A DNA stretch of 64,000 bases from Kaistella chaponensis (GCF_900156725.1 NZ_FTOI01000014.1:1-64000); one strand, 5' to 3'; shown: positions 45,719-54,817, counted from the stretch's first letter. A program made the numbers and translations. Notes: generated by a model from the letters alone, not told the origin.

Positions 45719-46879
45719 ATGAACAATTTTAAATACAGAAATCCAACAAAAATATTGTTTGGTAAAGGACAAATCGAAAATCTGGCGACAGAAATTCCGG
45801 CAGATGCAAAAATTTTAATGCTTTACGGCGGTGGAAGCATCATGAAAAACGGAGTTTATGAGCAGGTTAAAAAAGCGCTTTCCGATTATGAAGTCGTGGA
45901 ATTTGGCGGAATTCCTGCAAATCCTGAATACAGCGTTTTAGTAGACGCTTTGAAAGTCATTAAAGAAGAAAATATCACGTATCTTTTAGCTGTTGGTGGC
46001 GGTTCTGTAATTGATGGAACCAAATTTTTATCAGCTGCTGCTTTATATGAAGGAGAAACGCCGTGGGAATTATTAACAAATAAAAAACCCGTAACAGAAG
46101 GAATGCCTTTCGGAACGGTTTTAACGCTTCCTGCAACGGGTTCTGAAATGAATTCCGGCTCAGTAATTACACGTGCAGAAACCAAAGAAAAGTTAGCTTT
46201 TGGCGGACCGGGAATGTTTCCTCAGTTTTCTATTCTAGATCCGGAAGTGATCAAATCAATTCCTGAACGTCAGATTGCAAACGGAATTACCGACGCTTTT
46301 ACCCACGTAATGGAACAATACATGACGTATCCGATCGGAGCGAAATTACAGGATCGTTTTGCGGAAAGCATTATGCAGACTTTGGTAGAAACAGCGCCTG
46401 CAATTATGAAAGATCCTTCCGATTATGAAGCGGCATCCAATTTTATGTGGAGTTGTACGATGGCTTTGAACGGATTAATTCAGCAAGGCGTTCCCGGAGA
46501 TTGGGCAATTCACTCCATGGGACACGAATTAACGGCGATGTACGGAATTGATCATGCGAGAACTTTAGCCATTTTAGCCGGAAATCATTACCGCTATAAT
46601 TTCGAGACGAAGAAAGAAAAACTGGCACAATACGCAGAACGCGTTTGGAATATTACCGAAGGAAGTTTAGAAGATAAAGCACATGCTGGAATCAACAAAA
46701 CCGAGGAGTTTTTCAAATCTTTGGGCATCGATCTGAAATTATCAGAGTACACCGAAAATTATTCTGAAACCGGAAGTACGGTTGCAGAAAGATTTATAGA
46801 AAGAGGGTGGAACGGACTTGGAGAACACAAAACTTTAACGCCAACCGACGCTCAGAAAATTATCGAAATGAGCTACTAA
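45719..46879 (+). CDS. Iron-containing alcohol dehydrogenase (YqhD-like)
   Basis: A 386-residue group III alcohol dehydrogenase. The NAD(P) loop GGGSVIDGTKF (about 93-103), the metal ligands in DAFTHVMEQY and HSMGHELTAMYGIDHART (two His), and GSEMNSGSVITR are present. In E. coli YqhD reduces short aldehydes with NADPH; that activity is inferred here from sequence and operon. It follows the MDR gene by 17 bases. Confidence 0.92.
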   Translation: MNNFKYRNPTKILFGKGQIENLATEIPADAKILMLYGGGSIMKNGVYEQVKKALSDYEVVEFGGIPANPEYSVLVDALKVIKEENITYLLAVGGGSVIDGTKFLSAAALYEGETPWELLTNKKPVTEGMPFGTVLTLPATGSEMNSGSVITRAETKEKLAFGGPGMFPQFSILDPEVIKSIPERQIANGITDAFTHVMEQYMTYPIGAKLQDRFAESIMQTLVETAPAIMKDPSDYEAASNFMWSCTMALNGLIQQGVPGDWAIHSMGHELTAMYGIDHARTLAILAGNHYRYNFETKKEKLAQYAERVWNITEGSLEDKAHAGINKTEEFFKSLGIDLKLSEYTENYSETGSTVAERFIERGWNGLGEHKTLTPTDAQKIIEMSY

Positions 46880-46912
46880 ATAATTAACAATTAACAATTA
46901 AAAAAAAATATT

Positions 46913-47593
46913 ATGAAAATTTTATTCGTCTTAACCTCCCACGATCAGTTAGGAAACACCGGTGAGAAAACCGGATTTTGGATCGAAGAATTTGCTGCAC
47001 CTTATTACTATTTGGTTAATAAAGGAGTTGACGTTATTTTGGCTTCTCCAAAAGGCGGTCAACCACCAATTGATCCAACCAGCGACAAACCGGAAAATCA
47101 AACCGAAGCTACCATCAGATTTAAAGCGGATGCTGAACTTCAGGAAAAATTAAGCAAAACACACGTCCTTGCGGAAGTTTCTTCTGATGATTATGATGCC
47201 GTATTTTATCCAGGCGGTCACGGACCACTTTGGGATCTTGCAGAAAGCGCAGATTCTGCAAAACTGATCGAAAGTTTTTACCAGTCCAATAAACCGGTTT
47301 CTTTCGTATGTCATGCACCTGCAGCGTTGAAAAATGTGAAAAATACAGACGGAGAATCGTTGGTGAAAGGTAAAAACGTGACCGGATTTACCAATACTGA
47401 AGAAGCTTTGGTACAATTAACGGATGTTGTTCCGTTTTTAGTGGAAGATATGTTGAAAGAAAACGGCGGAATCTACAGTAAAAAAGGAGATTTCGAAGAA
47501 TATGCGATCGAAGACGGATTGTTGATCACCGGACAAAACCCGGCGTCCTCCGAAAAGGTAGCTGAACTATTATTGAACAAACTTCAGAAATAA
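46913..47593 (+). CDS. DJ-1/PfpI family protein, Hsp31/glyoxalase III-like
   Basis: A 226-residue class I glutamine-amidotransferase-like protein. The nucleophile Cys lies in SFVCHAPAALKN (near 137), with an acidic partner in FWIEEFAAPY and the loop YPGGHGPLWDLA. This is the Hsp31-like subgroup, which can convert methylglyoxal or act as a holding chaperone. It closes the detoxification operon; a strong terminator follows 30 bases later. Confidence 0.9.
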   Translation: MKILFVLTSHDQLGNTGEKTGFWIEEFAAPYYYLVNKGVDVILASPKGGQPPIDPTSDKPENQTEATIRFKADAELQEKLSKTHVLAEVSSDDYDAVFYPGGHGPLWDLAESADSAKLIESFYQSNKPVSFVCHAPAALKNVKNTDGESLVKGKNVTGFTNTEEALVQLTDVVPFLVEDMLKENGGIYSKKGDFEEYAIEDGLLITGQNPASSEKVAELLLNKLQK

Positions 47594-47623
47594 GTTAAGT
47601 CGGTTTAACCGCTTAAATAAAAT

Positions 47624-47658
47624 GTCCCAAAGTGATTTTTCACTTTGGGACTTTTTTT
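47624..47658 (+). terminator. Terminator of the detoxification operon
   Basis: A perfect 12-bp stem GTCCCAAAGTGA (47624-47635) and TCACTTTGGGAC (47640-47651) with a 4-base loop, followed by seven T. Confidence 0.95.
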
Positions 47659-47741
47659 AATGGCTTCTGATTTTTTGAATTTTTCCAAGTTCTGAAAGTA
47701 CATCTGCGACTAATTTACGCCTCAATTTCATTACAAATAAT

Positions 47742-47749
47742 TACATTTG
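47742..47749 (+). promoter_or_regulatory. Candidate -7 element of the sigma-54 response regulator gene
   Basis: TACATTTG matches TAnnTTTG, 21 bases upstream of the chosen GTG start. It overlaps the TTG that would otherwise extend the frame, which supports the GTG. Confidence 0.5.
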
Positions 47750-47770
47750 CTGCCAATTGATCCCATCATT

Positions 47771-49084
47771 GTGAAAAATAACATCCTCATCATCGACGAC
47801 GAACTGAAATTGCTGAAACTTCTCGGGATGATTATTTCCAATGAAGGGTACGAAGTTTTTCAAGCTTCAACTGCACGGTCAGGAATCAATATGTTGAGTA
47901 CACATAAAATCGATCTGGTTTTATGCGATGTACGATTACCGGATGCTTTCGGCGTTGATCTGGTCAAAGAAATGAAGACCAAATATCCGCACCTCGAAAT
48001 TATTTTGATGACGGCATACGGAAATATTCCGGATGGAGTTCAAGCCATGCGAAACGGCGCTTACGATTATATTGTGAAAGGAGACGATAACGAAAAAATA
48101 ATTCCCCTCGTTGCCAAAGCTTTGGAAAAAGTAAAAGATAATGTTGAAAATATTCAGCAGGAAAAAATTTCCACGAAAATCAATTTTTCAACCATCATCG
48201 GAAAATCCCAGAGTTTTCTCTATTCTAAAATGCTTGCAGAAAAAGTTTCCAGAACCGAAACTGCCGTTTTATTAACAGGCGAAACCGGAACTGGAAAAGA
48301 AGTTTTTGCCAACGCCATTCATCAGGAAAGTTCCAGGAAAAAAGGAAATTTCATGGCGATCAACTGTTCGGCGTTTGGAAAAGACGTCTTGGAAAGTGAA
48401 CTGTTCGGACATAAAAAAGGGGCATTTACGGGAGCCGTTTCCGATAAAAAAGGTTTGATCGAAGAAGCCCAAAACGGAACTTTGTTTCTAGATGAAATCG
48501 GTGAAATGCCTTTGGAATTGCAATCGAAAATGTTGCGGGTTCTGGAAAGCGGCGAATTCATTAAAATGGGCGACACCAAAATTTCTCATTCTAATTTCCG
48601 TTTGATCGCTGCAACGAATCGCGATTTAAAAGAAGAAAGCCGACTCGGAAATTTCCGGGAAGATCTTTATTTCCGTCTCAATGTTTTCGAAATTCATTTG
48701 CCGCCTTTGCGTGAAAGGAAAGAAGATATTCGGGAACTGGCGAAGTTTTACATCGATCAGTTTTCCAAGAAGATGAATTTAATAAACGTTCTCATTAATG
48801 AAGATTTTTACAAAAAATTAGAAAATAATTCCTGGAAAGGAAATATCCGTGAACTTAAAAATACGCTAGAAAGAAGTCTCATTTTAATGGAAAATAGTGA
48901 ACTTTCTGCCCAAAATGTACCTGATTCTGAAGGTGGAAATTCTTTCGCCATGTCCTCCGTAGAAAAACATCATATCCTCAAAGTTTTAAATTACACCAAA
49001 GGCAATAAAGCCGAAGCCGCAAGATTGCTCGATATCGGAATCGCCACTTTATACCGTAAACTCGAGGAATATCAAATGAAATAA
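47771..49084 (+). CDS. Sigma-54-dependent response regulator (NtrC family), likely regulator of kdp
   Basis: A 437-residue three-domain regulator. Receiver domain (about 1-125) with phosphoacceptor Asp53 (VLCDVRLPDAFG). AAA+ domain (about 145-375) with Walker A GETGTGKE (170-177), the sigma-54-contacting GAFTGA loop (217-222) and Walker B FLDEIGE. C-terminal Fis-type HTH (about 395-437, KAEAARLLDIGIATLYRKL). The GTG start places the Asp at 53, as usual; a TTG eight codons earlier overlaps the promoter. The next genes downstream are the kdp cluster, whose kinase lies at its far end, so it probably replaces the OmpR-type KdpE (inference from position). Confidence 0.88.
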   Translation: MKNNILIIDDELKLLKLLGMIISNEGYEVFQASTARSGINMLSTHKIDLVLCDVRLPDAFGVDLVKEMKTKYPHLEIILMTAYGNIPDGVQAMRNGAYDYIVKGDDNEKIIPLVAKALEKVKDNVENIQQEKISTKINFSTIIGKSQSFLYSKMLAEKVSRTETAVLLTGETGTGKEVFANAIHQESSRKKGNFMAINCSAFGKDVLESELFGHKKGAFTGAVSDKKGLIEEAQNGTLFLDEIGEMPLELQSKMLRVLESGEFIKMGDTKISHSNFRLIAATNRDLKEESRLGNFREDLYFRLNVFEIHLPPLRERKEDIRELAKFYIDQFSKKMNLINVLINEDFYKKLENNSWKGNIRELKNTLERSLILMENSELSAQNVPDSEGGNSFAMSSVEKHHILKVLNYTKGNKAEAARLLDIGIATLYRKLEEYQMK

Positions 49085-49092
49085 TTTTTTTT

Positions 49093-49694
49093 CTTTTGTC
49101 ATTATGAACGAAACAAGGTGAACTTTTGTCATTCTGAACGAAACGCAGTGAAGTGAAGAATCTCTTTTGAGATGCTTCGTTCCTCAGCAAGACAATATCA
49201 CATTATAAAACAAAAATTTATTGCATAATTTAATTAAGTTTTGTACAAATTTTTTGTCATTCTGAATGAATTAAGGTGAACTTTTGTCATTCTGAACGAA
49301 GCGCAGCGAAGTGAAGAATCTCTTTTGAGATGCTTCGTTCCTCAGCATGACACTATCAGATTATAAAACAAAAATTCACTGCATAATTTAATTAAGTTTT
49401 GTACAAATCTTTTGTCATTCTGAACGAAACAAGGTGAAGTGAAGAATCTCTTTCTTCAATGAGAGATGCTTCGTTCCTCAGCATGACAATATCAGATTAT
49501 AAAACAAAAATTCACTGCATAATTTAATTAAGTTTTGTACAAATCTTTTGTCATTCTGAATGAAATAAGGTGAACTTTTGTCATTCTGAACGAAGCGCAG
49601 TGAAGTGAAGAATCTCTTTTGAGATTCTTCGTTCCTCAGCATGACAATATCAGATTATAAAACAAAAATTCGTTGCATAATTTAATTAAGTTTT
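49093..49694. repeat. Four tandem copies of a ~158-bp palindromic repeat
   Basis: Copies at 49093-49250, 49251-49408, 49409-49544 and 49545-49694. Each begins (C)TTTTGTCATTCTGAACGAA, holds GTGAAGAATCTC and GAGATGCTTCGTTCCTCAGC, and ends with CATAATTTAATTAAGTTTTG. The start and the middle are imperfect inverted repeats (TTGTCAT-CTGA-ACGAAGC against its complement), so each unit can fold. Copies 1 and 2 are both 158 bases; copy 3 lacks one internal TTTTGTCATTCTGAACGAA block and has a 10-base insertion. The core is reminiscent of REP-like elements of Bacteroidetes. The 200 bases that follow hold CTTTGCGTCTTTGCG-type repeats. No gene is present from 49085 to 49954. Confidence 0.85.
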
Positions 49695-49820
49695 TCTCGC
49701 CTCTGTTAAGTGAAAAGCCTTTGCGCCCTTTATCTATTAACAGTGATTACAACATAAAAAAAAACTTTGCGTCTTTGCGTTAAAAAATAATCCTTCACAA
49801 ATCTTCTCAATTTGAGAATC

Positions 49821-49847
49821 AAGCCTATCAAAATGATAGGCTTTTTT
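49821..49847 (+). terminator. Terminator upstream of the kdp operon
   Basis: AGCCTATCA (49822-49830), loop AAA, TGATAGGCT (49834-49842), then six T. A short palindrome TTCTCAATTTGAGAA (49804-49818) precedes it. It isolates kdp from transcription entering through the repeats. Confidence 0.85.
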
Positions 49848-49882
49848 AGTTTTTAAAAGGGTCAAAATCAACTTAAATGTTT

Positions 49883-49912
49883 ATTCCTCAATTATTTAAA
49901 TAATTGAGGAAT
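49883..49912 (+). promoter_or_regulatory. 30-bp perfect palindrome, candidate enhancer site for kdp
   Basis: ATTCCTCAATTATTT followed directly by its reverse complement AAATAATTGAGGAAT. It lies 7 bases upstream of a -24/-12-like element and 42 bases before the first small kdp gene. A related half site (TTCCTCAAATAATTTAAATA) occurs upstream of the kdpD-like gene. A binding site for the NtrC-type regulator is the favoured reading; a hairpin terminator is less likely because no T run of normal quality follows. Confidence 0.65.
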
Positions 49913-49918
49913 TGTTTT

Positions 49919-49933
49919 TGGCATTATGGTCTC
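49919..49933 (+). promoter_or_regulatory. Candidate sigma-54 (-24/-12) promoter of kdp
   Basis: TGGCATTATGGTCTC keeps the -24 TGGCA block and has the right spacing (GG, ten bases, then a dinucleotide), but that -12 dinucleotide reads TC, not GC. No TAnnTTTG element exists between it and the ATG 22 bases downstream, which speaks for a non-housekeeping promoter. Confidence 0.45.
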
Positions 49934-49954
49934 AAATCCTAAAAAATTGAAATA

Positions 49955-50068
49955 ATGAACAGCTGGAGATTGAAATATTACAGAAGACTGAAATCCTGGC
50001 ATTTACTCGCCGCTTTCTTTGGTCTTATATTTTTTATCGGCATCACTTACAGAATCTTTAATCCTTAA
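49955..50068 (+). CDS. Small membrane peptide at the head of the kdp operon (1)
   Basis: A 37-residue peptide. A basic N-terminal stretch (RLKYYRRLKSWH, 5-16) precedes one hydrophobic helix (about 17-31) and a short tail ending RIFNP. Amphipathic-then-transmembrane layout. Not a known Kdp subunit. It is the first frame after the candidate promoter and lies 12 bases before the next small gene. Its tight placement among coding genes and its clear membrane pattern support it as real. Confidence 0.55.
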   Translation: MNSWRLKYYRRLKSWHLLAAFFGLIFFIGITYRIFNP

Positions 50069-50080
50069 AAATATAAAACA

Positions 50081-50164
50081 ATGTTGACGCTCATTTTACT
50101 CGCGCTCGGAATCGGAATTTTCTTCCTTCTCGGCAAATCTATTAACTTTTTTGATAAAATTTAA
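50081..50164 (+). CDS. Small membrane peptide at the head of the kdp operon (2)
   Basis: A 27-residue peptide, nearly all one hydrophobic helix (LTLILLALGIGIFFLLG, 2-18), ending in KSINFFDKI. It lies 4 bases before kdpF and 12 after the preceding peptide gene. It does not match KdpF, which follows. It could be a further regulatory or stabilising subunit of the Kdp pump. Confidence 0.55.
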   Translation: MLTLILLALGIGIFFLLGKSINFFDKI

Positions 50165-50168
50165 ATCG

Positions 50169-50246
50169 ATGTGGACCTTATTTATCCTTTCTCTCGCGGC
50201 ATTTGTATACATCTGCTACGTCTTAATCAAACCGGAAAAATTTTAA
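50169..50246 (+). CDS. kdpF: Potassium-transporting ATPase small subunit KdpF
   Basis: A 25-residue single-helix peptide ending in LIKPEKF, close to the LLRPEKF end typical of KdpF, at the right place 10 bases before kdpA. In E. coli it stabilises the KdpABC complex in the inner membrane. Confidence 0.8.
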   Translation: MWTLFILSLAAFVYICYVLIKPEKF

Positions 50247-50256
50247 ACTTTTAATA

Positions 50257-51951
50257 ATGAATATAGAATTACTGGGACTGGTCCTCATGTTCGTAGTCAC
50301 GTTGCTTTTGGCAATTCCACTCGGAAAATATATCGCTAAAGTCTACGGACACGAAAAAACTTTTTTGGATTTTATTTTTGATCCAATTGAAAAATTATTT
50401 TTTAAACTTTCAGGCATCGACCCATTGAAAGGCTGGAACTGGAAACAAAATATGATGGCTTTAATGGCGATCAACTTCGTTTGGTTTTTAATGGGAATGT
50501 TTATTTTAATGAACCAGAATTGGTTGCCTTTAAATCCGGATAACAATCCCGGAATGAGCGCAGATCTGGCTTTCAATACAACGATTTCCTTTATAGTGAA
50601 TTGTAATTTACAGCATTATTCCGGCGAAAGCGGACTAAGTTATTTCGGACAATTGTATTTGATGTTTTTACAGTTCGTTTCGGCAGCAACAGGAATGGCT
50701 GCACTTGCGCACGTTTTTGTGGCTTTCAAAGAAAAAACGACTGAAAATTTAGGGAATTTTTTTGTATTCTTTACGAAATCGATCACCAGAATTTTACTTC
50801 CGATCGCTGTTATTGTAGGAACAGTTCTACTTTTTAACGGAAGTCCGATGACTTTTAATGGGAAAGATTCCATCACGAATTTAGAAGGAAAAAATATTGA
50901 AGTTTCTACGGGTCCCGTTGCGGCTTTTGTAGCAATTAAACATTTGGGAACCAATGGCGGTGGCTTTTTTGGGACCAATTCTGCGCATCCTTTTGAAAAC
51001 CCGAATTACATTAGCAATTTCACCGAGATGGTTGCGCAAATGCTGATTCCTTTTGCTTTGGTTTTTGCTTTTGGCTATTTTATTAAAAGAAGAAAATTAA
51101 GCTGGACGATTTTTGCCGTCATGTCGATCGGATTTTTATCCTTAATGGCGATGAATGTTGCTTTTGAAAATGGTGGAAATCCTGCATTACAGGAAATGGG
51201 TGCCAATATTTCTCTCGGAAATATGGAAGGAAAAGAAATCCGCTTCGGCAGTTCTGCTTCGGCTTATTGGAGCGTTGCAACGACCGTAATTTCTACCGGT
51301 TCTGTAAATTCCATGCACGACAGTTATATGCCACTTTCCGGAATGAACATGTTGCTTGCAATGATGATCAACTGTTTCTACGGTGGAGTTGGAGTCGGAA
51401 TTTTGAATTATCTCGTCTTCATTATTCTGGCAGTATTTATTTCAGGTTTAATGGTGGGAAGAACACCGGAATTTTTAGGCAAAAAAATTGAAGCGAAAGA
51501 AATGAAAATCGCAATGGTAATCGCACTTTTACATCCGCTTTTAATTTTGGCAGGAACAGCTTTAACGGCTTATCAACCACAATTTGGAACCTCAACTTTG
51601 AATAATCCCTCCTTTCATGGTTTTAGTGAAATGTTGTATGAATTTACGTCCGCATCTGCAAACAATGGTTCTGGTTTCGAAGGTTTGGGCGACAATACAC
51701 CTTGGTGGAATATTTCCACTGGAATCGTTTTAATTCTTGCAAGATTTCTACCGATTATCGGACCCGTCGCGATTGCAGGACTTTTGGCTCAGAAAAAATA
51801 CATCCCGGAAAGTGCTGGAACTTTAAAAACAGATACGCCGACTTTTGGTTTAATGACTTTGGGCGTGATTTTACTCATCGCAGCTTTGGCCTTTTTTCCA
51901 GCCTTAACTTTAGGACCGATCGCAGAATATTTGACATCGATCACCAAATAA
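50257..51951 (+). CDS. kdpA: Potassium-transporting ATPase subunit A
   Basis: A 564-residue channel-like subunit that selects and binds K+. Four selectivity-filter-like loops are recognisable (for example VNCNLQHYSGESGLSYFG near 113-130, GTNGGGFFGTNSAHPFEN near 228-245, and ANNGSGFEG near 468-476). About ten membrane helices. In the first loop the usual TNTNLQHY reads VNCNLQHY. Normal length. Confidence 0.97.
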   Translation: MNIELLGLVLMFVVTLLLAIPLGKYIAKVYGHEKTFLDFIFDPIEKLFFKLSGIDPLKGWNWKQNMMALMAINFVWFLMGMFILMNQNWLPLNPDNNPGMSADLAFNTTISFIVNCNLQHYSGESGLSYFGQLYLMFLQFVSAATGMAALAHVFVAFKEKTTENLGNFFVFFTKSITRILLPIAVIVGTVLLFNGSPMTFNGKDSITNLEGKNIEVSTGPVAAFVAIKHLGTNGGGFFGTNSAHPFENPNYISNFTEMVAQMLIPFALVFAFGYFIKRRKLSWTIFAVMSIGFLSLMAMNVAFENGGNPALQEMGANISLGNMEGKEIRFGSSASAYWSVATTVISTGSVNSMHDSYMPLSGMNMLLAMMINCFYGGVGVGILNYLVFIILAVFISGLMVGRTPEFLGKKIEAKEMKIAMVIALLHPLLILAGTALTAYQPQFGTSTLNNPSFHGFSEMLYEFTSASANNGSGFEGLGDNTPWWNISTGIVLILARFLPIIGPVAIAGLLAQKKYIPESAGTLKTDTPTFGLMTLGVILLIAALAFFPALTLGPIAEYLTSITK

Positions 51952-51968
51952 TTTTTGATAATTAAGAA

Positions 51969-54011
51969 ATGAATACAAAAAATACACAAAGTCTTTTTCA
52001 AAAAGATCTAGTCAATGAAGCCCTGAAACAGGCGTTGATCAAACTCGATCCACGTGTAATGATCAAAAATCCGATCATGTTTTTAGTGGAAGTCGGTACA
52101 GTTGTAATGCTCGTGGTTTCACTTTGGACTTTAATGGGAGAAAAAAGTCAGGGAAGTTTTGGCTACAATTTCACCATATTTATCACGCTTTTCCTCACCG
52201 TTTTATTTGCCAATTTTGCCGAAGCCATCGCTGAAGCACGTGGAAAAGCACAAGCCGATACTTTAAGAAAAACCAGACAGGAAACGCCGGCAAAATTAAT
52301 TCTGGAAAACAAACGCGGCTTCGAGGTGGAAACCGTTCAGAAAATGTCTGCACAAATGCAGTTGGGAGATATTTTTCTTTGCGTTGCAGGCGATCAAATT
52401 CCGATGGATGGCGAAATTATAGAAGGTTTAGCGACCATTGACGAAAGTGCGATCACCGGAGAAAGTGCACCGGTCATTCGGGAAGCAGGCGGCGATAAAT
52501 CTTCCGTTACAGGAGGAACAAAAGTGCTTTCGGATCGAATTAAAGTAAAAGTAAATACCAAACCCGGCGACAGTTTTCTCGACAAAATGATCGCTTTGGT
52601 GGAAGGAGCAAGCCGTCAAAAAACACCAAATGAAATTGCTTTGACGATTTTATTGGCCGGATTTACTTTGGTTTTTATCATCGTGACGGTGACTTTAAAA
52701 CCATTCGCCGATTATTCCCAAACGCCGATCACGATCGCTGCTTTTATTTCCCTTTTCGTTTGTTTAATTCCCACCACAATTGGGGGATTACTTTCCGCCA
52801 TCGGAATTGCGGGAATGGATCGAGCTTTGCGAGCGAATGTGATCACAAAATCCGGAAAAGCCGTGGAAACTGCGGGTGATATTGATGTTTTGCTTTTAGA
52901 TAAAACAGGAACAATTACCATCGGAAACAGAAAAGCCACCGAATTTTATCCGGCAACCGGAATTCCAATGGAAGAATTTATAAGATCTGCCGCACTAAGT
53001 TCAATCGCTGACGAAACGCCGGAAGGAAAATCAATTCTGGAACTCGCTAATTTACCCGAAGAAAGTCTGATCGTAGAAAATGCAACATTTATTGAATTCA
53101 CCGCTGAAACGAGAAGTTCCGGAGTCGATTTTAATGGAACGGAGATCCGAAAAGGCGCTTTTGATTCCATTAAACAAATGACCGAAAAAGCCGGAAATGT
53201 TTTTCCAAAAGAAACGGAAGAAACGGTGAAAATGATCTCCAACAATGGCGGAACTCCGTTGGTTGTTTTGAAAAATGGATTGGTAATGGGCGTTATCGAA
53301 CTTCAGGATATCATCAAAACCGGAATGAACGAACGTTTTCAAAGGTTGCGTAAAATGGGCGTGAAAACCGTGATGGTAACGGGAGATAATCCTTTAACCG
53401 CCAAATTTATCGCCGAAAAAGCAGGAGTTGATGATTTCATCGCAGAAGCCAAACCGGAAGATAAAATGAATTACATCAAACGCGAACAGGAAAGCGGAAA
53501 ACTCGTCGCCATGATGGGAGATGGAACGAATGACGCACCGGCTTTAGCACAGGCAGATGTTGGTGTCGCGATGAACAGCGGAACCCAGGCTGCGAAAGAA
53601 GCCGGAAATATGGTCGATCTCGACAATGATCCAACGAAATTAATAGAGATCGTGGAGATCGGGAAACAATTGTTAATGACGCGCGGAACTTTAACTACGT
53701 TCTCCATTGCCAATGATGTTGCGAAATATTTTGCCATTATTCCGGCGCTGTTTATCACGTTTATTCCGGCGTTGCAGTTTTTAAATATCATGAATTTGCA
53801 CAGTCCGCAGAGCGCAATTTTATCCGCTGTAATTTTCAATGCGATCATCATTCCGTTTTTAATTCCGCTTGCTTTAAAAGGCGTCGAATACAAACCGATC
53901 GGTGCAAGTGCATTATTGCGCAGAAACCTTTTGATCTACGGTTTGGGCGGTATTATCGTACCATTTATCGGAATTAAATTGATCGATCTTTTGGTGACGT
54001 TTTTTATGTAA
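51969..54011 (+). CDS. kdpB: Potassium-transporting ATPase subunit B
   Basis: A 680-residue P-type ATPase. Phosphorylation site Asp311 in [20 protein letters not shown] loop near 163-166; [10 protein letters not shown] and [23 protein letters not shown] in the P domain. It provides the ATP-driven step for K+ uptake with KdpA. It starts 17 bases after kdpA. Confidence 0.97.
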   Translation: MNTKNTQSLFQKDLVNEALKQALIKLDPRVMIKNPIMFLVEVGTVVMLVVSLWTLMGEKSQGSFGYNFTIFITLFLTVLFANFAEAIAEARGKAQADTLRKTRQETPAKLILENKRGFEVETVQKMSAQMQLGDIFLCVAGDQIPMDGEIIEGLATIDESAITGESAPVIREAGGDKSSVTGGTKVLSDRIKVKVNTKPGDSFLDKMIALVEGASRQKTPNEIALTILLAGFTLVFIIVTVTLKPFADYSQTPITIAAFISLFVCLIPTTIGGLLSAIGIAGMDRALRANVITKSGKAVETAGDIDVLLLDKTGTITIGNRKATEFYPATGIPMEEFIRSAALSSIADETPEGKSILELANLPEESLIVENATFIEFTAETRSSGVDFNGTEIRKGAFDSIKQMTEKAGNVFPKETEETVKMISNNGGTPLVVLKNGLVMGVIELQDIIKTGMNERFQRLRKMGVKTVMVTGDNPLTAKFIAEKAGVDDFIAEAKPEDKMNYIKREQESGKLVAMMGDGTNDAPALAQADVGVAMNSGTQAAKEAGNMVDLDNDPTKLIEIVEIGKQLLMTRGTLTTFSIANDVAKYFAIIPALFITFIPALQFLNIMNLHSPQSAILSAVIFNAIIIPFLIPLALKGVEYKPIGASALLRRNLLIYGLGGIIVPFIGIKLIDLLVTFFM

Positions 54012-54036
54012 TTATTAAAATTTTAATCTAAAAATA

Positions 54037-54594
54037 ATGAAAAAATATATCAGACCAGCCATCGTACTGACTTTAGGAATGGTCTCAGTAATCGGAGTTT
54101 ATACCTTATTCGTTTTCGGAATCGCAAAAATAACTCCCGAAAAAGGTTTAGGCGAACAAATCACCATTAATGGGAAAAAACAATACGCGAATATCGGTCA
54201 ACAATTTTCGCTTCCGCAATATTTTCACGGCCGACCTTCTGCGGTTAATTACAATGCTGCAGGAAGTGGTGGAAGTAACAAAGGTCCCAACAATCCGGAA
54301 TATTTAGCGGATGTTCAAAAAAGAATCGACACGCTTTTAATTCAAAATCCAACCATGACGGAAGTGAAAATTCCGGTAGATCTCATCACCGCAAGTGGAA
54401 GTGGATTGGATCCGAATATTTCCGTACAGGCAGCAGAATTTCAAATCGACCGCGTCGCAAAAGCCAGGAATATTTCCACCGAAAAAGTGAAGGAACTGAT
54501 CGCACAAAACGCTTCAGACGAGAACATCGTTTTCTTCGCACCCCAAAAAGTAAATGTGCTGAAACTCAATGCAGCTTTAGAAAATCTTAAGTAA
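54037..54594 (+). CDS. kdpC: Potassium-transporting ATPase subunit C
   Basis: A 185-residue membrane-anchored subunit. One N-terminal helix (about 8-28), then a periplasmic domain with YFHGRPSAVNYNAAGSGGSN and the C-terminal ASGSGLDPNISVQAA and QIDRVAKAR motifs. Normal length. It follows kdpB by 25 bases; the operon then meets a large inverted repeat. Confidence 0.96.
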   Translation: MKKYIRPAIVLTLGMVSVIGVYTLFVFGIAKITPEKGLGEQITINGKKQYANIGQQFSLPQYFHGRPSAVNYNAAGSGGSNKGPNNPEYLADVQKRIDTLLIQNPTMTEVKIPVDLITASGSGLDPNISVQAAEFQIDRVAKARNISTEKVKELIAQNASDENIVFFAPQKVNVLKLNAALENLK

Positions 54595-54613
54595 ATTTAA
54601 CAAAAAACTATTC

Positions 54614-54791
54614 TTTAAACCGCATTCCGATAATTATCGGAAGAGACAAAAGAGACAAAAGAGAAAAGTGTAAATCTGGATTTTCAAAAGTTGTCAAAAT
54701 GTAATTGCATAATCCTTTTGCAGACTTTTGACAAACTTATTTAAAAAAAAAACTTTTGTGACTTCCGATAATTATCGGAATGCGGTTTAAA
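54614..54791. repeat. Nested palindrome element with perfect 30-bp inverted ends
   Basis: TTTAAACCGCATTCCGATAA (first 20 of 30 bases, 54614-54643) is repeated in perfect inverse at 54762-54791. Each arm itself contains the palindrome TTCCGATAATTATCGGAA. The interior shows AGAGACAAAAGAGACAAAAG on the left and a CTTTTGTGACTT on the right, the latter like the CCACAAAGTCACAAA repeats elsewhere. It sits between kdpC and the porin gene and should form a strong hairpin in the transcript. No target-site duplication is apparent. Confidence 0.85.
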
Positions 54792-54817
54792 ATAAACTTT
54801 AATATCCTTTTTCACTA

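Noticed and set aside
49093-49694. CRISPR array
   Set aside because: Units are about 158 bases and palindromic throughout, with no short repeats separated by unique spacers, and no cas genes are near.
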